51,366 nucleotides of DNA from Bacteroidales bacterium (GTDB taxonomy: Bacteria; Bacteroidota; Bacteroidia; Bacteroidales; GCA-2748055): the NCBI GenBank assembly GCA_030589895.1, contig JAUUZQ010000014.1:1-51366 (forward strand). Direction: 5' to 3'. Position 1 is the first letter of the stretch. Every line of letters begins with the position of its first letter. The position numbers and the translations under genes are program-made. Under the pieces are notes generated by a model. That model made no database searches, was not told the origin of the DNA, and saw only the letters and a program-made list of their open reading frames with translations. Below are positions 43,769 through 51,366 of this stretch, piece by piece.

Positions 43769-45580
43769 ATGAAAAAAGTTTTATCTTTCCTAACGATATT
43801 GCTTTTCACAGCAACTTTATTCGGTCAGTACGATCCCAGAGAGAATTTTTATGATGCAGAATTCTTTTTCGCGGAAGAAGATTATTCGGAGGCATTGTAT
43901 TCATTCAAAAAGGTTTACAGTGATGGATATCAGGAAAATGCAAATATTAACTACCGTATTGGAACCTGTCTTTTGAATATTGACGGTCGCAAAACTGAAG
44001 CAATACCATACCTGCTAAAAGCAGTAAACAATGTTGATGACAGATATAAAGAAGGCTCATTCAAAGAAGAAAATGCTCCGCCAGATGCTTTTCTTTGCCT
44101 TGGAAATGCTTACAGGATTAAATATAATCACAAAGAAGCCTGTGTCAATTATAATAAGTATCTGGAGTATTTTGAAGATGCCGGCGAGGATAATCTCAAT
44201 GTTATCTATACAAAATTACAGATAGAAGCCTGTAAAGCAGCTGAAATAGCATCAAGCAATCCGAAAGAGTATGAAACGGGTACCCTGGGACAACTCAACC
44301 AGATATCTGCTCCTGCTTATAATCCTGTGGTATCGGGTGACCTCAGTACATTGGCATTTATGGGTCAGCACAAATTCTATAATGCTGTCTATGTTTCAAA
44401 AAAGATTGATGGAAAATGGATGAAACCAAAAAACATTACTCCTGATATTCAATCAGATGGAAATCAATCAGTTATTTCGCTTTCTTTTGATGGAAACCAA
44501 ATCCTTCTTACCTGGTCAGATGAATTTAACAGTGAAATCTGGATCACTGAATTTTCGAACGACAAGTGGACTAAAAGCAAGGCCCTTGGTAAGCCGGTTA
44601 ATTCGAAATACTACGAATCACATGCTGCCTTCACTCCTGATGGAAATACGATTTATTTTACCAGTAACCGAAAAGAATCTCTTGGTGAAATGGATATCTT
44701 TAAATGCAATAAGAATGATGATGGCACATGGGGAGATATGATACTTCTTGGTGAAAAAATAAATACACTTCTTAATGAGGACACTCCTTACGTAAGCCCT
44801 GATGGCAAAAGACTATATTTCAGTTCACAAGGAAACGAATCTCTGGGAGGATATGATATCTATTACAGTGAAATCCACGATGATGGAACATATGGTGACC
44901 CTGTTAGTCTTGGCTATCCATTAAATACAAGTGATGACGATTTTACGTTCAGCCCCAAACAAATGGATGATGATGCTTATATGACACTCTACTCAAAAGG
45001 AGAGGCTGAACAGGTGGATCTTTTCAGATTTGAACTGATCCCTGAGTCTGCAGATCCTGTAATTGTAGCCTTCATTGAGGAAGTTGTAGAAGAAACTGGT
45101 GATGCTAAACAAGAAGTAGTGGAGTCTGAGGAAGTAGTAATGGAGGAGCTTATCACCAAAGCTAAAAAATACCTGATAAAGCCTGTCTTCTTTGATTTTG
45201 ATAGCGACGAGCTGTCTGCAACAGCAATTAAAAAACTTGATGATCTCGCAACTATTCTGAATAAATTCCCATATACTGAATTGCAGATTAAAGGACATAC
45301 CGATGCAGTTGGAACGAATAACTACAACTTAATTCTTTCTAAAAAACGTGCCAAAGCTGTATCTCTTTACTTACAGATGGAGAATATTGATAAAAAGAGG
45401 CTGGTTCTTAGTGGGCTGAGTGAATCTGATCCTGCTGCCATAAACAGAACAAAAGAAAACAAAGATGCACCGGAAGGAAGACAATTGAACCGGCGGGTAG
45501 AATTTGAAGTTAAATTGACTGGAAATATACTTATCGAGATTGCCAGGGTTGATGTCCCGGATTATTTAAAGATAAAATAA
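43769..45580 (+). CDS. PorE-like exported TPR / PD40 / OmpA peptidoglycan-binding protein
   Basis: 603 residues. Signal peptide (KKVLSFLTILLFTATLFGQ), TPR-like repeats (about 25-165), PD40 blades (about 185-415, e.g. YYESHAAFTPDGNTIYFTS) and an acidic linker, then an OmpA C-terminal domain from about 467 (VFFDFDSDELSATAIKKL; GHTDAVGTNNYNLILSKKRAKAV; RQLNRRVEFEV). The OmpA domain should bind meso-diaminopimelate of peptidoglycan. The closest described protein type is PorE of the T9SS, although PorE also has a regulatory domain between propeller and OmpA domain, which I do not see here. A terminator follows. Confidence 0.87.
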   Translation: MKKVLSFLTILLFTATLFGQYDPRENFYDAEFFFAEEDYSEALYSFKKVYSDGYQENANINYRIGTCLLNIDGRKTEAIPYLLKAVNNVDDRYKEGSFKEENAPPDAFLCLGNAYRIKYNHKEACVNYNKYLEYFEDAGEDNLNVIYTKLQIEACKAAEIASSNPKEYETGTLGQLNQISAPAYNPVVSGDLSTLAFMGQHKFYNAVYVSKKIDGKWMKPKNITPDIQSDGNQSVISLSFDGNQILLTWSDEFNSEIWITEFSNDKWTKSKALGKPVNSKYYESHAAFTPDGNTIYFTSNRKESLGEMDIFKCNKNDDGTWGDMILLGEKINTLLNEDTPYVSPDGKRLYFSSQGNESLGGYDIYYSEIHDDGTYGDPVSLGYPLNTSDDDFTFSPKQMDDDAYMTLYSKGEAEQVDLFRFELIPESADPVIVAFIEEVVEETGDAKQEVVESEEVVMEELITKAKKYLIKPVFFDFDSDELSATAIKKLDDLATILNKFPYTELQIKGHTDAVGTNNYNLILSKKRAKAVSLYLQMENIDKKRLVLSGLSESDPAAINRTKENKDAPEGRQLNRRVEFEVKLTGNILIEIARVDVPDYLKIK

Positions 45581-45601
45581 ATAATTATCTGTATTATTAT
45601 C

Positions 45602-45626
45602 AGGTCGGTTTTCCCGGCCTTATTTT
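45602..45626 (+). terminator. Rho-independent terminator after the second PorE-like gene
   Basis: AGGTCGG (45602-45608) pairs with CCGGCCT (45614-45620), including one G-T pair, around a 5-base loop, and is followed by TATTTT. Confidence 0.7.
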
Positions 45627-45744
45627 AAGCAATTGTAAAATTAGTGCAACCTTCCGGATAATAAAAGGTTTTATTTAAGGTACATGCTTTGATTTACCTG
45701 ATTTGATTTTGTATTTTAATCTTTGAAAACATTCACTATATAGC

Positions 45745-47202
45745 ATGAGACGAATTATCATTATTACAATTCTCAGCTTATTTATACCATTGATATCATT
45801 CGCTCAGGAAGATACTCCTGAAGAGATATTTGAGGATGGTGACTTTTTTTTCGCCAGGGGTGATTATTCAGAAGCCGCATATCTGTACAGACAGGTATTA
45901 AGAGCTGAACCGGAAAATGCCAATATTAAATACAAGTTAGGAATGGCGTATCTAAATATTCCGGGGGAAGAGAGCGTTGCAATTGATTACTTCCTTGGAG
46001 CCAAAGAAAATATTACATTAAAATACCGTAGGAACCGATACGAAGTAAAACAAGCTCCTTATCATACGTGGTTCTACCTTGGGAATGCATATCGCATTAA
46101 CAACGAACTGGAAGAAGCCCTGGATGCCTACAACGAATTCAAATCGCTAAAGAATTTTGAAAAGAAATACAATGCACGTCTCACAGATGAGGAGATCAAA
46201 GCCGTTGGACGCGCAAAAATTATTCAGGATGCTCCCCTGGATCTTTACAAACTCTGTTACTCAGAAACACTAAATACTACTTCATCAGAATATAAGGCAC
46301 TTATCTCGGCAAATGAGCTCGTCATGGTATGGATGAACAGTCAGAAATTTTATGAGGCAATTTTAATGAGTGTTAAACAAAACGGGAAATGGACAAAGCC
46401 CATTAACATAACCCCACAAGTTGGTTCAGATGGCGAAATGGTTCCCACCGGATTGTCAAATGACGGCATGGAACTGCTTCTGGTTCGTCATGGAGCTCTC
46501 GACAGTGACATCTATTTAAGCAAATACGACGGAACATTCTGGAGTAAAGCCGAACCGATACAGGGGGAGATCAACTCAAATTTCACCGAAGATCATGCCT
46601 CCTTTTCACCGGATAACAACAAAATTATTTTTTCAAGTGAAAGAAGAGGCTCACTCGGAGGACTGGATTTATTTTACGCTGAAAGACTGGCAGATGACAG
46701 CTGGGGAGAACCTGTGAATATGGGTGCCGGGATAAACAGTGAATTCGATGAAACCTCTGCATATATTAGTCCCGATGGCAGCAAATTAATCTTTAGCTCT
46801 AAAGGTCATTACAACATGGGAGGCTACGATATTTTCTATTGCGATATTTACAAGGACGGATCCTATAGCGATCCTGTAAATATGGGTTATCCAATCAATA
46901 CTACAAATGACAACCTCTATTTTTGTCCGGTCAGGGATGGTTTGAGCGGGGTCTATGCTATGCGTGATGAAGAGGGAATTGGAAATGAAGACATATGGTA
47001 TCTGGAGATTATTCCTTTCAGTGAGACAATTGCAAAATCACTTACCAGACTAAGCGATCAGGATTTCTCAATTCAGCTTATAAATAAAGAGAATGGTGAG
47101 GTAATCAAATTAATATACGATGCCATTAATGATAAGATCAATATCAATTCTCAATCAGGGAATGAATATGGCGTTGTATACTCACGTGACGAAAATGATT
47201 AA
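45745..47202 (+). CDS. PorE-like exported TPR / PD40 protein lacking an OmpA or membrane C-terminus
   Basis: 485 residues. Signal peptide (RRIIIITILSLFIPLISFAQ), TPR-like helices (about 25-165) and PD40 blades (about 180-410, e.g. FTEDHASFSPDNNKIIFSS; GHYNMGGYDIFYCD), closely parallel to the two upstream paralogues. After the propeller only about 65 residues remain (FSIQLINKENGEVIKLIYDA...), which could be the start of a regulatory-like beta domain but is too short for an OmpA domain. It may be a truncated or a natural short form. Its stop overlaps the GNAT start by 8 bases, which implies translational coupling. Confidence 0.82.
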   Translation: MRRIIIITILSLFIPLISFAQEDTPEEIFEDGDFFFARGDYSEAAYLYRQVLRAEPENANIKYKLGMAYLNIPGEESVAIDYFLGAKENITLKYRRNRYEVKQAPYHTWFYLGNAYRINNELEEALDAYNEFKSLKNFEKKYNARLTDEEIKAVGRAKIIQDAPLDLYKLCYSETLNTTSSEYKALISANELVMVWMNSQKFYEAILMSVKQNGKWTKPINITPQVGSDGEMVPTGLSNDGMELLLVRHGALDSDIYLSKYDGTFWSKAEPIQGEINSNFTEDHASFSPDNNKIIFSSERRGSLGGLDLFYAERLADDSWGEPVNMGAGINSEFDETSAYISPDGSKLIFSSKGHYNMGGYDIFYCDIYKDGSYSDPVNMGYPINTTNDNLYFCPVRDGLSGVYAMRDEEGIGNEDIWYLEIIPFSETIAKSLTRLSDQDFSIQLINKENGEVIKLIYDAINDKININSQSGNEYGVVYSRDEND

Positions 47203-47725
47203 CAATCCACTTATCGGTAAAGATCTTGCGCTCCGGGCACTTGAACCCGAAGACCTTGAACTTCTTTACCTTTGGGAAAATGATATGGATATTTGGAATG
47301 TATCCAATACACTGGTTCCCGTCTCCCGGTATATTCTTAAAAAATATCTTGAAAATGCCCATAAAGATATATATGAGACAAAGCAATTGCGATTGATCAT
47401 TCAGCTACAGGAAAATAATCGCGCAATTGGTACAATTGATCTTTTCGATTTCGATCCATATCACAAGAGAGCCGGAGTAGGCATCCTGATTGCAGACAAA
47501 GGAGACCGCCGGAAAGGCTATGCCAGAGAAGCACTGGACACCCTGGTTTCATACGCATTTAATACCCTTAACCTTCACCTGGTCTACTGCACGATCTCTA
47601 CTCAAAACAGTGCAAGCCTCGAATTATTCAGACAAGCGGGGTTTGATATTACAGGAACAAAAAAAGAATGGATCTGGGATGGTGACAAATTCCTGGACGA
47701 GCATTTTTTGCAAATTGTCAAATAA
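47195..47725 (+). CDS. GNAT family N-acetyltransferase (RimJ/SpeG-like)
   Basis: 176 residues from the ATG at 47195, which overlaps the preceding stop (ATGATTAA); the longer frame from 47120 would run inside the previous gene. The acetyl-CoA loop is seen in RRKGYAREALDTLVSYAF and the C-terminal NSASLELFRQAGFDITG is typical. Acceptor is unknown; RimJ/SpeG-like enzymes act on protein N-termini or polyamines. Its 3' end overlaps the convergent HsdR-N-type gene by 8 bases. Confidence 0.9.
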   Translation: MINNPLIGKDLALRALEPEDLELLYLWENDMDIWNVSNTLVPVSRYILKKYLENAHKDIYETKQLRLIIQLQENNRAIGTIDLFDFDPYHKRAGVGILIADKGDRRKGYAREALDTLVSYAFNTLNLHLVYCTISTQNSASLELFRQAGFDITGTKKEWIWDGDKFLDEHFLQIVK

Positions 47726-48170
47726 GATCTTCGTATCCGGGTATCTCTTTTAAAAACTCAATAGCACCATTGCTGAAATCTATTTTACAACAATAATGTT
47801 TCATACCGTTCGTAACCATCAAATACGAAACTTTAAAAACCAGGTTATAACGGGCAATCTGGTCAAATACTGACTGACTTATTTTCACTTCCGGAGCTTT
47901 GCACTCCACAAGTACAACAGGTGCTCCCAGCTTATTGAAAACAATCAAATCACATCTCTTCTTCATTTTATTGAGCGAAAGAGAATATTCCGACATCATC
48001 AATGAAGCCGGATATCCCCTCTCCTCAATCAGATACCTGGCAAAATGCTGACGAACATCCTCTTCGGGAGTTCGCAACAGGTATTTTGAACGGAAGGGAT
48101 CAAAAATATAATTCTTACCATTTTCCACACGTGTCTTGAATTCATAGTGTGGTAAATTCAATATTTGCAT
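47718..48170 (-). CDS. Stand-alone HsdR N-terminal-type PD-(D/E)XK nuclease domain protein
   Basis: 150 residues consisting solely of the nuclease-type domain that usually opens type I restriction R subunits. The active-site pattern is readable: Asp74 in KRCDLIVF and Glu89-x-Lys91 in VLVECKAPE, with a helix-borne Glu36/Glu37 (TPEEDVRQ). No helicase, HsdM or HsdS is present, so this is not a restriction system. It is divergent from the AMP nucleosidase-holA pair. As I recall, small genes of this kind near holA are common in Bacteroidota; function is unknown, a DNA repair or replication role is a guess. Confidence 0.85.
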   Translation of the reverse strand: MQILNLPHYEFKTRVENGKNYIFDPFRSKYLLRTPEEDVRQHFARYLIEERGYPASLMMSEYSLSLNKMKKRCDLIVFNKLGAPVVLVECKAPEVKISQSVFDQIARYNLVFKVSYLMVTNGMKHYCCKIDFSNGAIEFLKEIPGYEDLI

Positions 48171-48228
48171 AAATGCTTATATCTTTATACAATAATTCGG
48201 ACCAGATCCGAAATTAATCTATTCTCGC

Positions 48229-49002
48229 ATGAAAACAAAAAAAGAGATTGTCGGCAATTGGTTGCCCAGATATACAGGAAATTCACTGGAAGATTTTGGT
48301 GACTATATACTATTGACAAACTTTAGCAATTATCTGGACCTCTTTACTGAAAGGTTTGATACAAAAGTAGTAAATACGAATGTTGCCATGCCCTGTGCAA
48401 ATGCCAATGATATTACGATGATAAACTTCGGAATGGGAAGTGCAAATGCAGCTACAATTATGGACTTGTTGGCTGCAGTACGCCCCAAAGCAGTTCTTTT
48501 CCTGGGCAAATGTGGCGGACTGAAGAAGAAAAATCGGCTTGGTGATTTGATTTTACCGATTGCAGCGATTCGTGGAGAAGGTACATCAGACGATTACCTG
48601 CCACCCTTAGTCCCCGCGCTACCTGCATTTAACTTGCAAAGAGCAGTATCAACTACCATAAGAAATCATGGTCATGATTACTGGACAGGAACGGTATTTA
48701 CCACTAACCGCCGCGTATGGGAACATGATGAAAACTTTAAAGAGCACTTGAGAGTAACCAGGAGCATGGCCATTGACATGGAAACTGCAACGCTTTTTAT
48801 AGTAGGATTTGCAAATGAGATCCCTACCGGATCATTGCTACTCGTATCCGATCAGCCAATGATTTCGTCAGGTGTTAAAACCGAAAAAAGTGATAAAATG
48901 GTTACAAAGAATTATGCAGAACAGCATCTGCAAATTGGTATTGATTCCATTATGGAATTAAAAGATCATGGTGAATCAGTAAAACATCTGAGATTTGAAT
49001 AA
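48229..49002 (+). CDS. amn: AMP nucleosidase, short Bacteroidota form
   Basis: 257 residues of the nucleoside phosphorylase/hydrolase fold. Phosphate and purine sites are suggested by FLGKCGGLKKKNRLGD and by IDMETATLF, the latter placed like the ribose-contact MExE segment of the family. Annotated relatives of this length are called AMP nucleosidase, which would hydrolyse AMP to adenine and ribose 5-phosphate; the E. coli enzyme has an extra N-terminal domain that is absent here. A promoter-like TATCTTTA lies at 48180-48187. Its TAA stop shares one base with the holA ATG, so the two genes are coupled. Confidence 0.82.
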   Translation: MKTKKEIVGNWLPRYTGNSLEDFGDYILLTNFSNYLDLFTERFDTKVVNTNVAMPCANANDITMINFGMGSANAATIMDLLAAVRPKAVLFLGKCGGLKKKNRLGDLILPIAAIRGEGTSDDYLPPLVPALPAFNLQRAVSTTIRNHGHDYWTGTVFTTNRRVWEHDENFKEHLRVTRSMAIDMETATLFIVGFANEIPTGSLLLVSDQPMISSGVKTEKSDKMVTKNYAEQHLQIGIDSIMELKDHGESVKHLRFE

Positions 49003-50015
49003 TGGCAGTCGAAAGCTTTGATAAAATTATATCTGATCTGAAGAAGAAGGAATATAGTCCGGTATATTTCCTCTCCGGTGATGAACCATTTTATATCGAT
49101 CAGATAACAAATTATATCCAGGAAAATGTACTGAATGAAAGTGAGCTTACCTTCAATCTCACAGTATTATATGGAAAGGATTCCGAGGTAAGCAATGTGA
49201 TCGATAGTTCAAAAAGATTCCCGATGATGTCCACCCATCAGGTTGTTATTATCAGGGAAGCGCAGGATCTTAAAAATTTTGAAGATCTGTCTCACTATAT
49301 CGAACATCCTTTAAAATCTACTTTACTTGTGATTTCTTACAAGTATAAATCTCTCGACAAGAGAAAAAAGATTGCCAAATTACTAATAAAAAATAGCGTT
49401 TTCTTTGAGTCCAAAAAGCTATATGATGATAAACTTCCAGGATGGATTTCCAACTATCTATCGGCAAAAAAATACAGTATTCAACCAAAGGCAGCTGCAT
49501 TGCTTGCAGAATTTCTGGGAAGTGACCTATCCAAAATTGCAAATGAACTGGACAAGCTGATCATCACTCTTGATGAGAATGAAAAGACCATCACACCGGA
49601 GCATATCGAAAAGAATATCGGTATCAGTAAGGACTACAATATTTATGAATTACAATCTGCATTGGGAAAAAAGGATGTACTTAAGGCCAACCGGATTATC
49701 AATTATTTTGCCGACAATCAGAAAACAAATCACATTACCAGGACCATAAGCTCTCTCTACTTCTTCTTTTCTAAGGTGCTCATTTACTATTGGATAAAAG
49801 ACAAGTCGCAGGATAATGTCTTTAGAACCTTAAAACTGGGCTCACCCTATTTTGTTAAACAATATGTGGAAACAGCTGGCAGATACAATCCCAATAAGGT
49901 AATTCAGATCATTGCCATTCTTCGGGAATATGATCTAAAATCAAAAGGCTTCGAAGGGAATAATACTCCAGCCGGAGAATTATTGAAAGAGATGACATTT
50001 AAAATCCTGCATTGA
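49002..50015 (+). CDS. holA: DNA polymerase III delta subunit
   Basis: 337 residues. N-terminal segment PVYFLSGDEPFYIDQI and RFPMMSTHQVVIIREAQ are the HolA/DNA_pol3_delta hallmarks; the middle LLAEFLGSDLSKIANELDKLI and C-terminal ELLKEMTFKIL agree. The subunit opens the beta clamp as part of the clamp loader. It starts in the stop of amn (TAATG) and is followed after 3 bases by a GmhB-like gene, so all three are one operon. Confidence 0.94.
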   Translation: MAVESFDKIISDLKKKEYSPVYFLSGDEPFYIDQITNYIQENVLNESELTFNLTVLYGKDSEVSNVIDSSKRFPMMSTHQVVIIREAQDLKNFEDLSHYIEHPLKSTLLVISYKYKSLDKRKKIAKLLIKNSVFFESKKLYDDKLPGWISNYLSAKKYSIQPKAAALLAEFLGSDLSKIANELDKLIITLDENEKTITPEHIEKNIGISKDYNIYELQSALGKKDVLKANRIINYFADNQKTNHITRTISSLYFFFSKVLIYYWIKDKSQDNVFRTLKLGSPYFVKQYVETAGRYNPNKVIQIIAILREYDLKSKGFEGNNTPAGELLKEMTFKILH

Positions 50016-50018
50016 CAT

Positions 50019-50504
50019 ATGGAGAAAGTTGTATTTCTTGACCGGGACGGAGTTATCAATAATCCTCATGACAACTATTATGTACACAGGATAGAAGACT
50101 TTGTGATCAATCCGGGAATTATAGAAGGACTGCGGACCCTCCGTGACCGGGATTTCAAATTTGTTATTATCTCCAACCAGGGAGGCATCAGTAAAGGAGA
50201 GTTCAGTGTTGACGACGTAGACAGGCTTCATGATCATCTCATCACAGAATTTGAATCACATGGAATTCTGTTCTCAGCCATTTATTACTGTCCACACCAC
50301 CATACAATCGAAAAATGCCTGTGTAGAAAACCAGAGCCTCTTATGCTGGAAAAGGCAATAGCTCAACTAAACATTGATCCTGAGCTGTCGTATTTTATTG
50401 GCGACAAAGGATCAGATATTGAAGCCGGGAAACGAGCAGGGGTAAACACAATTCTAATCAAGAAAAATCAGGATATCCGCAAAATCCTTGACCAGATTAA
50501 ATAA
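50019..50504 (+). CDS. gmhB: D-glycero-D-manno-heptose 1,7-bisphosphate phosphatase-like HAD protein
   Basis: 161 residues. HAD motif I is FLDRDGV with Asp8 and Asp10, SNQGG (52-56) is motif II, and GDKGSDIEAG (from 128) motif IV. The zinc loop typical of GmhB is visible as CPHH (91-94) with CLC (100-102). GmhB removes the C7 phosphate from heptose 1,7-bisphosphate in ADP-heptose synthesis for lipopolysaccharide or S-layer glycans; the histidinol phosphatase (HisB-N) branch is the alternative, but no his genes are adjacent. It follows holA by 3 bases. Confidence 0.88.
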   Translation: MEKVVFLDRDGVINNPHDNYYVHRIEDFVINPGIIEGLRTLRDRDFKFVIISNQGGISKGEFSVDDVDRLHDHLITEFESHGILFSAIYYCPHHHTIEKCLCRKPEPLMLEKAIAQLNIDPELSYFIGDKGSDIEAGKRAGVNTILIKKNQDIRKILDQIK

Positions 50505-50509
50505 ACTCC

Positions 50510-50632
50510 AGTGTTTGTTTAGAAGGTTCGTATTCAAGGCATATGAAGTCTGAAAATAAAGGAGTTTACAATTGTAATCGACTGTTTTTCTGACGAGTAT
50601 AACGCAGAATACAGATCTTATAAGCAAACACT
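50510..50632. repeat. Imperfect inverted repeat bounding the gmhB / yqgE convergent gap
   Basis: AGTGTTTGTTT (50510-50520) faces AAGCAAACACT (50622-50632), ten of eleven positions complementary and a G-T pair at the other. The segment lies between the convergent gmhB and yqgE genes and just overlaps the yqgE stop. No target-site duplication was seen. Confidence 0.5.
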
Positions 50633-51218
50633 AATTGAGGCCGGGGTCTTCGGGGAAGTTAGCCCAAGCCTTATATTTAGGTCCAAATCCTGATAGAGTT
50701 TTAGTCCAGAAGTCAGATCCCTGCCCTTTCATTACCATTTTTGAAGGTATCTCACCAACGAGCCAGGCATTCATTTTAAGTTCATCATCCAATTGGCCTT
50801 CTGACCATCCGGCATAACCAAGAAAAAAACGAATTTCTCCGGGACCAAGTTTTCCCTCCTTGATCATCTCTTTCATAATATCAAAATCACCACCCCAGAA
50901 AACTCCATCCTTTATATGTACACTTTCCGGAATCTCATCGCCTTTGGTGTGCAAATAGTGTACTGTGTTGGTAGCAACCGGACCTCCCACTGAAACCGGA
51001 AAATCCACAGCAGGAAAATCGCTGATCACCTCACTAATTTTAATTTCAACTGCCTTATTAAGCACAAAGCCAAGAGAACCCTCTTTTGTATGTTCTGTAA
51101 GATAGACCACTGAGCGCTTAAAATAATGATCACGCAGAAAGGGTTCAGAGATCAGCACGCGACCGCTCTCCGCAACATTATTATTTACAATATGGAAGAA
51201 ATCAATATTAAGATCCAT
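50631..51218 (-). CDS. yqgE: YqgE/AlgH family protein
   Basis: 195 residues, normal length. Conserved segments: GRVLISEPFLRDHYFKRSVVYLTEH near the N-terminus, LGFVLNKAV, VSVGGPVATNTVHYLH, WGGDFDIM and FFLGYAGWSEGQLDDELKMNAW. The family is widespread (DUF179) and linked by name to alginate regulation (AlgH), though its molecular function is not established. An octamer repeat array lies in the -33 region upstream of a TACTTTTG promoter element. The gene converges with gmhB. Confidence 0.95.
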   Translation of the reverse strand: MDLNIDFFHIVNNNVAESGRVLISEPFLRDHYFKRSVVYLTEHTKEGSLGFVLNKAVEIKISEVISDFPAVDFPVSVGGPVATNTVHYLHTKGDEIPESVHIKDGVFWGGDFDIMKEMIKEGKLGPGEIRFFLGYAGWSEGQLDDELKMNAWLVGEIPSKMVMKGQGSDFWTKTLSGFGPKYKAWANFPEDPGLN

Positions 51219-51276
51219 TTCATTCTCTTTCTCTATGCAAGTTACAGGTTTTTTGACTTAAAAGAAAGTAGAAAAG

Positions 51277-51284
51277 CAAAAGTA
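51277..51284 (-). promoter_or_regulatory. -7 element (TAnnTTTG) for yqgE
   Basis: The minus strand reads TACTTTTG within GCTACTTTTGC, an exact consensus match, 58 bases upstream of the yqgE ATG at 51218. Its -33 region is filled by octamer repeats. Confidence 0.55.
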
Positions 51285-51290
51285 GCAATT

Positions 51291-51326
51291 CATTGTCGCA
51301 TTGTCGCATTGCTGCATTGTCTCATT
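51291..51326 (-). repeat. Octamer tandem repeat (CATTGTCG) upstream of yqgE
   Basis: Two perfect units CATTGTCG (51291-51298, 51299-51306), a variant CATTGCTG (51307-51314), a variant CATTGTCT (51315-51322) and a final CATT. It belongs to the same family as the ispF octamers (CATTATCG on the complementary strand). The array covers the -33 region of the yqgE promoter. Confidence 0.85.
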
Positions 51327-51366
51327 TCTTCAAAAATAACTACCTTGCCGGCTGACTTATTTTTCA

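Noticed and set aside
45745..47202. Frameshifted PorE-like gene with an OmpA domain in another frame downstream
   Set aside because: The downstream sequence encodes an intact GNAT protein; no OmpA motif is found in any frame before it.
47718..48170. Type I restriction-modification system
   Set aside because: Only the N-terminal nuclease domain of HsdR is present; no helicase part, hsdM or hsdS.
48229..49002. Methylthioadenosine/SAH nucleosidase instead of AMP nucleosidase
   Set aside because: Length and the GKCGGLKKKNRLGD and IDMETATLF segments fit the short AMP nucleosidase group better, although substrate is not proven.

Overview
The window reads as chromosomal DNA of a member of the Bacteroidota, most likely an order Bacteroidales / Marinilabiliales-type or uncultured relative. 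The evidence is a type IX secretion (T9SS) locus (GldJ, a PorP/SprF protein, PorU, PorV), Bacteroidota-type gene families (PorE-like TPR/beta-propeller/OmpA proteins, short AMP nucleosidase, long urocanate hydratase), repeated TAnnTTTG-type -7 promoter elements, few recognisable Shine-Dalgarno sites, and AT-rich DNA. I cannot assign genus or species. Gene density is high. No gap between genes exceeds about 250 bases, no rRNA, tRNA, CRISPR array, prophage or complete insertion sequence was recognised, and most genes are housekeeping or envelope genes.

Layout. 1-2434: a glycosyltransferase cut by the window edge and an acyl-CoA synthetase-like enzyme. 2431-4429: inorganic pyrophosphatase and MurF on the minus strand. 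4579-12867: the T9SS block, with gldJ and a porP/sprF-type gene leftward and porU, porV and ispF rightward from a shared divergent region. 12974-15700: CoA-binding protein, thioredoxin-like protein and an isolated urocanate hydratase. 15813-18168: an MBOAT acyltransferase with an SGNH-like partner. 18296-20122: lemA plus two TPM-domain genes. 20269-29287: a CapA-like protein, a zinc-ribbon coiled-coil protein with Nif3, a MerR regulator, a PQQ-type beta-propeller, a second CapA-like protein and three tandem membrane-anchored M23 peptidases. 29451-39293: alaS, a second acyl-CoA synthetase, a Cys/Met-metabolism PLP enzyme, a sodium:solute symporter, recR and lysA. 39447-41408: a GT2 glycosyltransferase fused to a remnant of a polyprenyl-phosphate sugar-phosphate transferase. 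41601-47202: three tandem PorE-like paralogues with different C-terminal ends. 47195-51218: GNAT acetyltransferase, a stand-alone HsdR-N-type nuclease domain, AMP nucleosidase, holA, gmhB-like phosphatase and yqgE.

Many of the genes serve the cell envelope. PorU and PorV process and carry T9SS cargo at the outer membrane, GldJ and the PorP/SprF protein belong to the same machinery, and the PorE-like proteins could tether envelope complexes to peptidoglycan. MurF, the M23 peptidases and LysA (meso-diaminopimelate/lysine) touch peptidoglycan, and the glycosyltransferases, GmhB-like phosphatase and MBOAT pair touch surface polysaccharide.

The most interesting items are the GT2 fusion with a catalytically gutted sugar-phosphate transferase tail, the trio of PorE-like paralogues with exchanged C-termini, the three M23 peptidases with a shared short cytoplasmic NPET-type motif, and a set of small palindromic or tandem repeats that sit on or next to stop codons (recR, lysA, ispF) or over a promoter (yqgE). 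I see no single obviously new defence or mobile system.
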